DNA from: Pseudomonadota bacterium
Lineage (GTDB): Bacteria; Chloroflexota; UBA6077; JAJPGT01
Direction: 5' to 3'
Assembly (NCBI GenBank): GCA_021325655.1
Contig: JAJPGT010000024.1
Location: 1 to 64,000, forward strand
Length of the DNA: 64,000 bases
In this document: piece after piece, positions 33,054-41,794 of the stretch
Layout of the letters: every line of letters begins with the position of its first letter
Numbering within the stretch: the stretch's first letter is position 1
The notes under the pieces: generated by a model
The model's input: only the letters and a program-made list of their open reading frames with translations
The model's database searches: none
Told to the model about the DNA's origin: nothing
Program-made: the position numbers and the translations under genes

Positions 33054-35492
33054 ATGGCGGAGCTGCCTGACGTCTTCAAGCCCCCCGAGCCCGCGGAGCA
33101 GCCGCCGGCAGAGCCGGGCGAGCTCTGGACCCCGCTGCTGGACGTGGCGGACGAGGCGCGGCCGATCTTCGCCCGCGCCGAGCGGCGCTACTGGAGCGTG
33201 GCCCGCTTCCACGCGGTGCAGCCGGTCTCCGGCGGGGCACAGTTCGAGGTCGAAGGGGACGGCGGCCAGCGGATGCGGGTGGCGGTGACATTCGTCGACC
33301 CCCACGTGGTCCGGGTCCGGCTCGACACCGGGTCCGGCTGGTACTCGGCCGACCCGATCCTGTTCTCCACCCCACCCGTCCCGCTTGCCGAGGTCCGTCT
33401 GGAGCAGGGGGCGGACGAGGCGCTGGTCTGCTCCGAGGCGCTGGCGGTGCGGGTGCACCATGAGCCGTGGCGGCTCTCGATCGAGGACGGCGCCGGCCGG
33501 ACGCTGTTCGCCGAGCAGACGGACGATCGCACCTTCTTCGCCCGTGTCGCCTATCCGCTGGGGTACAGCGAGGCGGAGCAGGGTGGGCGGCGGGTGCACG
33601 AGAGCGTCGCGCTCGGCCGCCAGGAGGCCCTGTACGGGCTGGGGCAGCAGTACGGGCCGCTGAACAAGCGCGGGCAGCGGCTGGTCGCCTGGTCGCGCGA
33701 CACCAAGGGGACCAACACCACCGACGTCACCTACCTGAACGTCCCGTTCCTGCTCTCCAGCGCCGGCTACGGCCTGTTCCTGGCCCACACGGAGCCGATT
33801 GTCTGGGAGCTGGGCGCGCCGTCCGCGCCCACCGCCTCCTTCCAGGTGGAGGCCGAGGCGCTGGACTACTTCGTCATCCACGGCCCGAGCCCCAAGGAGG
33901 TTCTCGGCCGCTACACCGCGCTGACCGGCCGGCCGCCGCTGCCGCCGCTATGGTCGTTCGGCGTCTGGTTCTCGCGCTGCATGTACGAGTCGCGGGCGCA
34001 GGTGGAGGAGGTCGTCACGCGGGCGCGCCAGGAGGGGTTCCCGCTGGACGTGATCCACCTGGACCCGCTCTGGCTGCGCGATCGCCGGCGGCACAAGCTG
34101 GACGCCTGCGACTTCGAGTGGTGCGAGGAGCGCTTCCCGGACCCGGCCGGGCTGATCGCCTGGCTGCGCGAGCGCGGGGTGCGGCTCTCGCTCTGGGAGA
34201 ACCCCTATGTCTGGTTCGAGAGCGACCTGTTCCGCCAGGGCGCTCCGCGCGGCTACTTCGTCCGCGCCCGCGACGGCGCCTGGGCGCGGGCGCTGGACAA
34301 CCCGGACGCGGCGCTGGTCGACTACACCAACCCGGAGGCGGTTGCCTGGATCAAAGAGCAGCACCGCCGCTGGCACGCGCTGGGCGTGGCTAGCTTCAAG
34401 AGCGACTACGGTGAGGGGCTGCCGCCCGACGCGGTGCTGCACGACGGACGCAGCGGCCGCCAGGCGCACAATGTCTACCCGCTCTATTTCAACCGGGCGG
34501 TGTTCGAGGCGGCGCGGGAGACATTGGGAGAGGCGGTCGTCTTCGGCCGCTCCGGCTGGGCCGGCTCGCAGCGCTACCCGCTGAACTGGTCGGGCGACGC
34601 CCAGTCCACCTGGGAAGGGCTGGCCGGGGCGCTCCGCGGCGGCCTGAGCCTGGCGCTGTCCGGCTTCGCCTACTGGACCAGCGACGTCGGCGGCTTCTGG
34701 GACGTACGCCACTTCCAGCTCCCGGACCCGGAGCTGTACCTCCGCTGGGCACAGCTCGCGCTCCTCTGCTCGCACACCCGCTTCCACGGCGTCCTGCCCC
34801 GCGAGCCGTGGGAGTTTGGCCCCGAGGTGCTGCGGATCGTCCGCGACTTCGCCCGCCTCCGCTACCGGCTCCTCCCTTACCTCTGGTCGCTGGCACACCA
34901 GGCCGCCGCGACGGGGCTGCCGCTGCTGCGGCCGCTGCTGCTGGAGTACCCGGACGACCGCGTCGCCCGCGAGGTGGACGACCAGTTCCTGCTCGGCCCC
35001 TGGCTGCTGGTGGCGCCGCTGCTGGCACCGGCCCGCGAGCGGGAGGTCTACCTGCCCCCCGGCCGCTGGTACGACTTCTGGACCAACGAGGAGCACGACG
35101 GCGGCCGCTGGCTCACCTGCCCGGCGCCGCTGGAGCGCGTGCCGCTGTTCGTCCGCGATGACTCGCTGCTCCCCTTCGGGCCCGAGATGGACTACGTCGG
35201 GCAGCGGCCCTGGGACACGCTCCAGCTCGACGCGCGGGTCGGCCAGCGGGCGGAGCTGCGGCTGCCGCTGCCCGAGGGCGGGGAGCTGTGGGCCGAGGCG
35301 TGGCGACGGGGGACGCGCCTGACGCTTGGGCTCCGCACCCCGCGGCCGCTGCGCCTGGCGATCCGTGTCCCGTCCCCCGACGCCCGCGCGGTCTGGCAGG
35401 GCGAGGTCCAGGCCGCCGAGTCACGCCGGGAAGGCGCCTGGCTGCTCGCCGCGGCGATCGTCTCCGGTGCCGCGGAGCTGCTGATCGGCTAA
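33054..35492 (+). CDS. Glycoside hydrolase family 31 (alpha-xylosidase/alpha-glucosidase type)
   Basis: An 812-aa cytoplasmic enzyme with no signal peptide. N-terminal beta-sandwich (about 50-300), then the (beta/alpha)8 barrel: PLPPLWSFGVWFSRCMYESR, PLDVIHLDPLWL, nucleophile Asp451 in FKSDYGEGLP, general acid/base Asp515 in NWSGDAQSTW, and FAYWTSDVGGFWD. FKSDYGE and the active-site surroundings are closest to YicI-like alpha-xylosidases, but alpha-glucosidase activity cannot be excluded. C-terminal beta domains end the protein (VYLPPGRWYDFWTNEEHDGG). The stop TAA lies within the CTAAG repeat that borders the inserted element. Confidence 0.92.
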   Translation: MAELPDVFKPPEPAEQPPAEPGELWTPLLDVADEARPIFARAERRYWSVARFHAVQPVSGGAQFEVEGDGGQRMRVAVTFVDPHVVRVRLDTGSGWYSADPILFSTPPVPLAEVRLEQGADEALVCSEALAVRVHHEPWRLSIEDGAGRTLFAEQTDDRTFFARVAYPLGYSEAEQGGRRVHESVALGRQEALYGLGQQYGPLNKRGQRLVAWSRDTKGTNTTDVTYLNVPFLLSSAGYGLFLAHTEPIVWELGAPSAPTASFQVEAEALDYFVIHGPSPKEVLGRYTALTGRPPLPPLWSFGVWFSRCMYESRAQVEEVVTRARQEGFPLDVIHLDPLWLRDRRRHKLDACDFEWCEERFPDPAGLIAWLRERGVRLSLWENPYVWFESDLFRQGAPRGYFVRARDGAWARALDNPDAALVDYTNPEAVAWIKEQHRRWHALGVASFKSDYGEGLPPDAVLHDGRSGRQAHNVYPLYFNRAVFEAARETLGEAVVFGRSGWAGSQRYPLNWSGDAQSTWEGLAGALRGGLSLALSGFAYWTSDVGGFWDVRHFQLPDPELYLRWAQLALLCSHTRFHGVLPREPWEFGPEVLRIVRDFARLRYRLLPYLWSLAHQAAATGLPLLRPLLLEYPDDRVAREVDDQFLLGPWLLVAPLLAPAREREVYLPPGRWYDFWTNEEHDGGRWLTCPAPLERVPLFVRDDSLLPFGPEMDYVGQRPWDTLQLDARVGQRAELRLPLPEGGELWAEAWRRGTRLTLGLRTPRPLRLAIRVPSPDARAVWQGEVQAAESRREGAWLLAAAIVSGAAELLIG

Positions 35493-35495
35493 GAA

Positions 35496-35512
35496 CTCCT
35501 AACAGAATGAGC
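35496..35512 (+). repeat. Left terminal inverted repeat
   Basis: CTCCTAACAGAATGAGC, matching the right-end repeat in inverted orientation at 15 of 17 positions. It abuts the stop codon of the monooxygenase. Confidence 0.65.
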
Positions 35513-36975
35513 TACGCGGCGGTGGGTGGTCCGAACCAGGTGGTTAGCGCGTCATGGAGCCCGATGGGGGTTCCGTCTCCCACCCAGGCGACGTACCCGT
35601 CGGGCCGAACTAACACGGCGGTGGGGGCAGCGACCGCGCCGAGGACCGGAAGCTCCCACGGACCAACGTACTTGGCGTCGATCAACTGAACGCGATCCGC
35701 CCATGGTGGGATGTCGAGGCCGCCGGGCTCGCCGAGGTTGAGCAGCACCGGGCGGGCATCGTGCAGCAGGGTGAACACCCGCCGCGGGCCGTCGGCGGCG
35801 ACCAGGTCGAGATCAGGCATACGGCGTCCGAGCAGCGGGTGCCCCTCACCGAGGTCGTAATGAATGTCCAAACCGGACATCATCGCGGCGATCCGCTTAC
35901 GCGGCTCGTCCATGCCCAGCAGCTCAGACATGGTGTCGCGCAACGCCTCGGTCCGCTCGTCGGCGCGCAGGAGCGCGGTTTGTGCCATCGTGTTGCGCAA
36001 CACGCGGGCGGCGACCGGGTGCCGCTCGGCATGGTAGGTGTCCAGGAGGCTTTGCGGCGACGTCCCGTTGACCACCTGGGCCAGCTTCCACCCCAGGTTC
36101 ACCGCATCCTGCACGCCGATGTTGAGGCCCTGCCCACCCACCGGGAAATGCACGTGCGCGGCGTCGCCGGCCAGCAGCACCCGTCCCTTGCGGTAGGAAG
36201 CTGCCTGCCGAGCCATATCGGTGAATCTCGAAATCCAGGTGGGACTGTGGATCCCGAAATCGGTCCCGTAGACGGCGACGAGCGCCTCGCTGAGGTCGCG
36301 CAGGGTGGGGTCGCCGGTCCGGCCGAGGCGCTGTTCGGTCACCATGACCCGCACCGGTCCGTCCTCCAACCTGCTCAAGGAATGGATACCGAGGGCGTCG
36401 CGGCGTAAGCCCCATACCGGCTCCTCGGCCACCTCGACCTCGGCGATCAGGCAGCTCATAGTCGGGTCCCACCCCGGGAATCCGATGCCGGCCGCCTTGC
36501 GGACCAGGCTGCGCCCTCCGTCGCACCCGACGAGGTATGCCGCCTGCAGCGGCCCGCCGTCGGCCAGCTCGACGTCGACGCCGGTGTCGTGTTGGGCGAA
36601 ACCGGTCACCTCACGTCCGCGGTAGATCGGCACCGCCAGCTCGCCGACCCAGTCGGCCAGGATGCGCTCGATGCGGTTCTGCCACAGTGCGAGGCCGTAG
36701 TTGTGCCGGGTGGGGAAGTCGCTGATGTCCAGACGGATCCAGGCAAACCCCGCGACCTGCGCCACCTGCCCCTGCGACAGGAACCGATCGGCGATTCCAC
36801 GCTGATCGAGCACCTCGATGGTGCGGGAGTGCAGACCGCCCCCGCGCGCGCCGACGAGGTCTTGGGTGGCGCGCCGCTCGACGATGGCGACGTCCGCGCC
36901 CGCCAACGCCAACTCGGCCCCCAACATCAACCCGGTCGGACCTCCTCCGACGATCACCACCGCATGCTCCGTCAT
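35512..36975 (-). CDS. FAD-dependent monooxygenase (aromatic hydroxylase/Rox type)
   Basis: A 487-aa class A flavoprotein monooxygenase. Dinucleotide-binding VVIVGGGPTGLMLGAELALA is at the N-terminus, then GLHSRTIEVLDQRG, the DG motif LVGCDGGRSLVRKAAG, and the GD motif VLLAGDAAHVHFPVGGQGLN with IGVQDAVNLGWKLA. The C-terminal thioredoxin-like domain (about 400-487) is of the kind found in rifampicin monooxygenase (Rox) and polyketide hydroxylases of actinomycetes. It would use NAD(P)H and O2 to hydroxylate an aromatic substrate; drug inactivation is possible but unproven. ATG 36975 has GGAGGAGGG upstream. The gene lies inside the 35494-37290 insertion, so horizontal acquisition is likely. Confidence 0.9.
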   Translation of the reverse strand: MTEHAVVIVGGGPTGLMLGAELALAGADVAIVERRATQDLVGARGGGLHSRTIEVLDQRGIADRFLSQGQVAQVAGFAWIRLDISDFPTRHNYGLALWQNRIERILADWVGELAVPIYRGREVTGFAQHDTGVDVELADGGPLQAAYLVGCDGGRSLVRKAAGIGFPGWDPTMSCLIAEVEVAEEPVWGLRRDALGIHSLSRLEDGPVRVMVTEQRLGRTGDPTLRDLSEALVAVYGTDFGIHSPTWISRFTDMARQAASYRKGRVLLAGDAAHVHFPVGGQGLNIGVQDAVNLGWKLAQVVNGTSPQSLLDTYHAERHPVAARVLRNTMAQTALLRADERTEALRDTMSELLGMDEPRKRIAAMMSGLDIHYDLGEGHPLLGRRMPDLDLVAADGPRRVFTLLHDARPVLLNLGEPGGLDIPPWADRVQLIDAKYVGPWELPVLGAVAAPTAVLVRPDGYVAWVGDGTPIGLHDALTTWFGPPTAA

Positions 36976-37015
36976 CGCCACCCTCCTCCGCCGTAGGTTC
37001 GCGCCCCGGCCGGGG

Positions 37016-37046
37016 ATTCTGCGGCACGACCCGGGTCTTGCGGCAA
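37016..37046 (-). promoter_or_regulatory. Candidate promoter of the passenger monooxygenase
   Basis: Minus strand TTGCCG (37046-37041), a 19-bp spacer, CAGAAT (37021-37016), about 40 nt before the ATG. It lies within the element, so the cargo may carry its own promoter. Confidence 0.35.
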
Positions 37047-37170
37047 TCCCCCAGGTGAGCGGTACACTTAGAATGGAGAGGATGGGGGCTTGCCCCCTTA
37101 CTCGTCCCCTGCGGACGGACAACGTCCTCGCGAAGCGGCGCCGCGTACGGCCGCTGGTGGCGCGCTGCTG

Positions 37171-37278
37171 TACTGGTGCCGCCGCCTGCGCATCCGCTGG
37201 GAGATGCGCGACGAGATCCACGAGGCGTTCCTCAGCCTTGCCGCCGCCCTCATCTGCTGGCGACGACTCACCTGCTGA
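37171..37278 (+). pseudogene. IS5-family transposase, C-terminal remnant
   Basis: The frame ending at TGA 37276-37278 reads YWCRRLRIRWEMRDEIHEAF followed by LSLAAALICWRRLTC. This is the closing part of IS5-type DDE transposases (RRLRxRWExRxDIHEAFLxLxCALICWRRL). Everything upstream of residue Y is unrelated, so about 85% of the gene is gone. Confidence 0.7.
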
Positions 37279-37290
37279 TTCTGTTAAGAG
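37274..37290 (-). repeat. Right terminal inverted repeat
   Basis: Minus-strand CTCTTAACAGAATCAGC. It overlaps the end of the transposase remnant, as in intact IS elements, and is followed directly by CTAAG. Confidence 0.65.
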
Positions 37291-37358
37291 CTAAGGCCCG
37301 ATCTCCGTGATTAGTCAGGCCGGGCTGGACGCGAGGGGTGATCGGCGCTCGCGCTGGC

Positions 37359-37388
37359 CACGTATGTCAGGATCACGTATGTCAGGAT
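37359..37388 (+). repeat. Perfect 15-bp tandem duplication
   Basis: CACGTATGTCAGGAT occurs twice head to tail (37359-37373, 37374-37388), about 50 nt before the next gene. It may be a paired operator or a recent slippage product. Confidence 0.7.
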
Positions 37389-37436
37389 GAGGAGCACCGG
37401 GCGGTCAGCGCCGCCCGGTGCTGGAGGGAGGCGACC

Positions 37437-38075
37437 ATGCCAGCAGGCTCTCTGGCCCCGGAGCGCGGGGCCGGCTCCGGCTTCGTGCGCTTTGCCGGGC
37501 TCTGCGCCATCCTGGCCGGCCTGGCTGGCTTCCTGTACGCGGTCGCCTTCGTCATCCTCGCCCGCGGCACGCCCGCCCTGGGCGGGCTGCTGAGCGCGCT
37601 GTTCCTGCTGCTGCTCGGGCTGCTCGCCACCCCGGCGCTGGTCGCGCTGTACGAGCGGCTGCGGGAGACGGACGCGCCGTTCGCGCTCTGGGGCACGCTG
37701 CTGGCGCTGGTCGGCGCCGCCGGAGCGGCTATCCATGGCGGCTACGACCTGGCCAACGCGATCCACCCACCCACCACGCTGGATCCCAACGCGCCGAGCC
37801 AGATCGATCCGCGCGGGCTGCTGACCTTCGGGGTGGAGAGTATCGGGCTGCTGGTGCTCTCCTGGCTGATCGGGCGCACCCCCGGCTGGCCGCGGGGTCT
37901 GGCCTGGCTCGGCTATCTCTCCGCCATCCTGCTGCTGGCGCTGTACCTGGGCCGGCTGATTGTGCTCGATCCGGCCAACCCGATCATCCTGGTCCCGGCC
38001 ATCGCCAACGGCTTCGTGGTCGAGCCGTTCTGGTACGTCTGGCTGGGGCTCACGCTGGCCCGAGCGCGCGACTAG
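37437..38075 (+). CDS. Six-TM hypothetical membrane protein (DUF4386-like)
   Basis: A 212-aa integral membrane protein with about six hydrophobic helices, starting GFVRFAGLCAILAGLAGFLY. Conserved-looking loops are LVALYERLRETDAPFALWGT and GWPRGLAWLGYLSAILLLAL. The arrangement resembles DUF4386 proteins, whose role is unknown. ATG 37437 follows GGAGGGAGG. The in-frame sequence upstream crosses the tandem repeat and is not coding. It precedes the glycosyltransferase gene by 79 nt. Confidence 0.75.
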   Translation: MPAGSLAPERGAGSGFVRFAGLCAILAGLAGFLYAVAFVILARGTPALGGLLSALFLLLLGLLATPALVALYERLRETDAPFALWGTLLALVGAAGAAIHGGYDLANAIHPPTTLDPNAPSQIDPRGLLTFGVESIGLLVLSWLIGRTPGWPRGLAWLGYLSAILLLALYLGRLIVLDPANPIILVPAIANGFVVEPFWYVWLGLTLARARD

Positions 38076-38154
38076 CACGGGCGTCCCCGACCCGTCCACA
38101 CCTGTAAGCCTGGGCTTGCCTGTTCGCGTTACCCTTGTGGTGTCAGGGGTGCAG

Positions 38155-39435
38155 GTGCGGGTTGTCCTGAGCAACGTCGGCTCGACTGGAGACGTGCAGC
38201 CGTTCCTGGCGCTGGCGGTCGAGTTCCAGCGCCACGGGCACCGGCCGCTGCTGGCGCTGCCGTCGCTGTTCGCCGAGCGCGCCGCGCGGCTGGGGCTGGA
38301 GTTCACCCCCATCGGCCCGCCGCTCACGGTCACGGACGCCCAGCGGATCATGGCGGCGATGCTCTCCGCGGCGACCCCGATGGGGCAGATGCGCCACTTT
38401 CTGGCCGCGACGATGCCCTGGATTCCCCAGATGTACCAGGAACTGCGCCAGGCGTGTCGCGACGCTGACGTGCTGGTCGCCGGGGTCACCCAGCCGGCAG
38501 CGCGGATGCTGCACGAGACGGAGGGGATCCCGTTCGTCTCGGTGCCGTTTACCCCGTTCGCGGTTCCGACCGGCTACCGGCTGCCGGCCGGCCTCCCCGC
38601 ACTGCCCCCGAGCTGGCGCCTGGCGCGGCGGCTCAACCGAGCGGCCTGGCAGCTCATCCTCGCCCCGATGCGCTGGGCCACCGCCCCGATCATTAACCGC
38701 TACCGAGTACAGCTCGGGCTGCCGCCGGCGCCCGACCCGCTGCTGGGCGACGTGGAGGTGGCGGACCTGGCGCTGTTCGCGGTCAGCCGCCACGTCGTCC
38801 GCCCGGAGCCGGATTGGCCGCCGCGGTATCACCTCACCGGCTACTTCTTCCTGGACGCCGACGAGGGCTGGCGTCCCGATCCCGAGCTGCTGGAGTTCCT
38901 CGCCGCCGGTCCGCCGCCCGTGGTCGTCACCTTCGGGAGCATGCTCCCGGGCGATCCACGGCGGCTGACCGCCGTCGTGCTGGAGGCGCTCGAGCGCGTC
39001 GGCTGTCGGGCGATCATTCAGCAGGGCTGGGGCGGGCTGGCAACCGGCCCGCTGCCTCCGAGCGTGCGCGCCGTCGGCTTCGTCCCGCACGCCTGGCTGT
39101 TCCCGCACGCCGCGTGCGTGGTCCATCACGGCGGGGCGGGGACGACCGCGGCGGTGTTCCGGGCCGGGGTGCCGGCGGTGGTCGTCCCCTTTATCGCCGA
39201 CCAGTTCGCCTGGGCAACGACCGCCCGTGAGCTGGGCTGCGCCGGCCGCCCGGTGTACTATCGCTGGCTCACCCCCGAGCGGCTCGCCCGCGCCATCGCC
39301 CAGACGCTGGCAACGCCCCGCTACGCCCGCTCCGCCACGCGGCTGGGGGAGCAGATTCGGGCCGAGGACGGGGTGGGGACAGCCCGGCGGCTGCTCGAGG
39401 CGCTGGTGGCGTCGCGGCTCGCCGCGCGGGCCTAG
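38155..39435 (+). CDS. Glycosyltransferase, MGT/UDPGT-like (GT-B fold, GT1 type)
   Basis: A 426-aa GT1-type enzyme that begins VRVVLSNVGSTGDVQPFLAL, the usual N-terminus of sterol/flavonoid/macrolide glucosyltransferase-like bacterial proteins. The nucleotide-sugar site is VVTFGSMLP, VGFVPHAWLFPHAACVVHHG and GAGTTAAVFRAGVPAVVVPF followed by IADQFAWA. I use GTG 38155 because the conserved start falls there and AGGGG precedes it. GTG 38137 and 38140 are alternatives, and TACCCT at 38130-38135 may be the -10. The acceptor could be a lipid or a xenobiotic. Confidence 0.86.
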   Translation: MRVVLSNVGSTGDVQPFLALAVEFQRHGHRPLLALPSLFAERAARLGLEFTPIGPPLTVTDAQRIMAAMLSAATPMGQMRHFLAATMPWIPQMYQELRQACRDADVLVAGVTQPAARMLHETEGIPFVSVPFTPFAVPTGYRLPAGLPALPPSWRLARRLNRAAWQLILAPMRWATAPIINRYRVQLGLPPAPDPLLGDVEVADLALFAVSRHVVRPEPDWPPRYHLTGYFFLDADEGWRPDPELLEFLAAGPPPVVVTFGSMLPGDPRRLTAVVLEALERVGCRAIIQQGWGGLATGPLPPSVRAVGFVPHAWLFPHAACVVHHGGAGTTAAVFRAGVPAVVVPFIADQFAWATTARELGCAGRPVYYRWLTPERLARAIAQTLATPRYARSATRLGEQIRAEDGVGTARRLLEALVASRLAARA

Positions 39436-39624
39436 CCGGCGGGGCGCCCGATGCTCCGCCCTCTGCTCCGCCTTGGCCCACTTGCGATCCGTGTTGAGCG
39501 GCGCTTCGGGCTGGGGGATGGCGGCCGGCTGCATCGCCCCGGCCCTTCCCGGCACAATCGTCGTGGCTCCCTTCGTCTCGCCCGGGCGCGGGCGGACGAG
39601 GGCTCAGCCGCGGAGCTCCGGCTG

Positions 39625-40548
39625 ATGAACGCGCTACGGATTCCCCCCGAGGTCGCCGCGGCGCTCGCCGCTGGCCGGCCCGTTGTCGCGCTGGAGAGCA
39701 CGCTGGTCGCCCACGGGCTGCCCCGGCCTGAGAACCTGGCGGTCGCGCGGGAGGTGGAAGCGATCGTCCGGGAGGAGGGGGCGGTTCCGGCGACGGTGGG
39801 GGTGATCGGCGGCGTCGCGACGGTCGGCCTGGACGACGCGGAGCTGGAGCGGATCGCCAGCAGTCCCGAGGTGCCGAAGCTGAGCGCCCGCGATCTGCCG
39901 CTCGCAGTGGCGGCGGGGAGCGACGGGGCGACGACGGTGGCGAGCACCGCAGTGCTGGCAGCCCGGGCCGGTATCCGGCTGTTCGCCACCGGCGGGCTGG
40001 GCGGGGTTCACCGCGAGGCGCGCGAGAGCTGGGACGAGTCGGCCGACCTGCTGACGCTCAGCCGCACCCCGGTCGCCGTTGTCTGCGCCGGAGTGAAGTC
40101 GATCCTGGACGTGGCGGCGACGCTGGAGCGGCTGGAGACGCTAGGCGTCACGGTGGTCGGCTTCCGCACTCGCCGCTTCCCGGGCTTCTATCTGTCCGAC
40201 TCGGGGCATCCGCTCGACTGGGCGGTGGATAGCCCGGAGCAGGCGGCGGCGGTGATCGCGGCACAGCAGGCGCTCGGCCAGAGCGCGGCGCTGGTGATCG
40301 CCAACCCGATCCCGCCGGAGCGGCAGCTCGACCCAGCGCTGCACGACCGGGTCCTCACCGCCGGGCTGGCGGAGCTGAGGCGGCAGGGAATCCACGGCAA
40401 AGAGGTCACCCCGTTTCTGCTCGCGCACTTCCGCCAGGCGACCGCGGGCGCAAGCCTGCAGGTGAATGTGGAAATCATCCGCAACAATGCCCGCCTGGCA
40501 GCCCGCATCGCCCGCGCCTGGTCCGAGCACGGTGCCGGGCGTGGCTAA
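39625..40548 (+). CDS. psuG: Pseudouridine-5'-phosphate glycosidase
   Basis: A 307-aa enzyme that splits (in catabolism) pseudouridine 5'-phosphate to uracil and ribose-5-phosphate. Family motifs: [91 protein letters not shown] and [14 protein letters not shown]. It starts at ATG 39625; codons upstream are non-homologous. Its stop overlaps the start of a PfkB-family kinase gene, giving the psuG-psuK arrangement for pseudouridine salvage. Confidence 0.93.
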   Translation: MNALRIPPEVAAALAAGRPVVALESTLVAHGLPRPENLAVAREVEAIVREEGAVPATVGVIGGVATVGLDDAELERIASSPEVPKLSARDLPLAVAAGSDGATTVASTAVLAARAGIRLFATGGLGGVHREARESWDESADLLTLSRTPVAVVCAGVKSILDVAATLERLETLGVTVVGFRTRRFPGFYLSDSGHPLDWAVDSPEQAAAVIAAQQALGQSAALVIANPIPPERQLDPALHDRVLTAGLAELRRQGIHGKEVTPFLLAHFRQATAGASLQVNVEIIRNNARLAARIARAWSEHGAGRG

Positions 40549-41476
40549 CGCCCTCTCGCGCCGCCGGGTCGTCGTGCTGGGTGACGTCGCCACCGACGTG
40601 CTGGTGCGGATCCAGGAGCCGCTCGCCCCAGCGAGCGATACCCGGGCGGCGATCGAGGTCCACCCCGGTGGCTCTGGAGCGAACCAGGCGGCCTGGCTCG
40701 GCAGCCTCGGGCTGGAGGTGCACTTCATCGGCCGGGCCGGCCGCGATCCGTTCCGAGACACGCACCTGCGCGCGCTGCGGCGCCACGGCGTCATCCCCCA
40801 CCTGACCCTGGATCCGGAGCGGCCGACCGGACTGATCGTGGTGCTGGTCGATCCAACGGGCGAGCGGAGCATGCTCACCGATCGCGGCGCCAACCTCGGG
40901 CTTCGCCCGAGCGATCTGCCGCCGGCACTGTTCCGCTCCGGCGATCACTTCCACCTGTCGGGCTACACGCTGCACGAGCCGGAGACACGGGCGGCGGCGC
41001 TGGAGGCCCTGCGGCTCGCCCGCGCGGCAGGGATGACTATCTCAGTGGATCCCGCCTCCATGGCGCCGCTGGCGCGGGTCGGCCCGGCCCGCTTCCTGGA
41101 GTGGACTGAGGGCGCCGATCTCTGCTTTCCGAACCTGGACGAGGGGCGGCTGCTCAGCGACGCCGCTGAGCCCATGGCCGTCGCCGCGGCGCTCGCCGGG
41201 TGCTACGGCGCGGTGGCACTGAAGCTCGGCCGAGAGGGAGCGGTGTGGGCCCAGCGCGGCGCCGCCCCGGTGTACTTGCCGGCCGAACCGGCGGCCGTGG
41301 TGGATAGCACCGGAGCCGGCGACGCCTTCTGCGCCGGCTGCCTCGCCCACTGGCTCGCGGGAGCCCCGCCCGCCGAGGCGCTGGCGGCGGGGCTCCGCCT
41401 CGCCGCGATCGCGGTGAGCCAGGTGGGCGCCCGACCGCCCTCACCACCCTGGGGGCGCCGCGCCCGGCACAGTTGA
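40541..41476 (+). CDS. PfkB-family carbohydrate kinase, probable pseudouridine kinase
   Basis: A 311-aa ribokinase-fold kinase. [15 protein letters not shown] opens the fold, then [20 protein letters not shown] and [14 protein letters not shown] (sugar site), and the PfkB signature 2 [20 protein letters not shown] with catalytic Asp in GAGD. It overlaps the psuG gene by 8 nt, so it most likely makes pseudouridine 5'-phosphate for PsuG; it could also act on another nucleoside or sugar. GTG 40541 is used; GTG 40532 is possible. Confidence 0.85.
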   Translation: MANALSRRRVVVLGDVATDVLVRIQEPLAPASDTRAAIEVHPGGSGANQAAWLGSLGLEVHFIGRAGRDPFRDTHLRALRRHGVIPHLTLDPERPTGLIVVLVDPTGERSMLTDRGANLGLRPSDLPPALFRSGDHFHLSGYTLHEPETRAAALEALRLARAAGMTISVDPASMAPLARVGPARFLEWTEGADLCFPNLDEGRLLSDAAEPMAVAAALAGCYGAVALKLGREGAVWAQRGAAPVYLPAEPAAVVDSTGAGDAFCAGCLAHWLAGAPPAEALAAGLRLAAIAVSQVGARPPSPPWGRRARHS

Positions 41477-41794
41477 GCCCCAGACGACGCGCCCCCTGGG
41501 GCGTGAGCGTTCCACCAGCGCCTTCGACCAGCCGCCGCGTCGTCGTCTCCGCCAGAGCGGGTCGGTGTTCAACGCGCGATTCAAGGACCAACAGGCCGGG
41601 GGACTCGGCCAGTGGGGCAGGTAACCTGTTCGCCCAGGAAGAGCGCGGTGGTGGCGGCGCGGGCATCCCTGGCCTGCATGAAACGCCGCTCCTATCCGCG
41701 GCCGGAACAGGAGAAGGCCCCCGAGCTGGAGCCCAGGGGCCTGGTGTCGGGGAGCGTGCTTCGGCCGGATGGCTTGCTGAAAGCGTCCCGCCGG
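41477..41794. other. Intergenic region between convergent genes
   Basis: 318 bp with no recognisable gene. It contains the hairpin at 41715-41742, described separately. Confidence 0.4.
41715..41742 (-). terminator. Probable terminator of the first sialidase-flanking gene
   Basis: AGGCCCC (41715-41721) and GGGGCCT (41736-41742) form a perfect 7-bp stem. On the minus strand it is followed by the pyrimidine-rich TCTCCTGTT. It lies about 50 nt after the stop at 41795. Confidence 0.45.

Larger units (their letters stand above)
35494..37290. mobile_element. IS5-type element with a monooxygenase passenger, transposase mostly lost
   Basis: The 1.8-kb segment is bordered by 17-bp imperfect inverted repeats (15/17 identical) and by CTAAG direct repeats outside them (35489-35493 and 37291-37295). 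CTAA fits the YTAR-type target duplications of IS5-group elements, although two extra A bases lie between the left repeat and the left inverted repeat. Inside are the FAD monooxygenase gene, running up to the left end, and at the right end the last ~36 codons of an IS5-type transposase reading outward. It may be a transporter-IS-like unit or an IS whose transposase was replaced by cargo. It cannot move without a transposase in trans. Confidence 0.65.

Noticed and set aside
37081-37170. Continuation of the transposase frame upstream of its C-terminal motif
   Set aside because: The translated residues do not resemble IS5-type DDE motifs. Only the stretch from 37171 is convincing.
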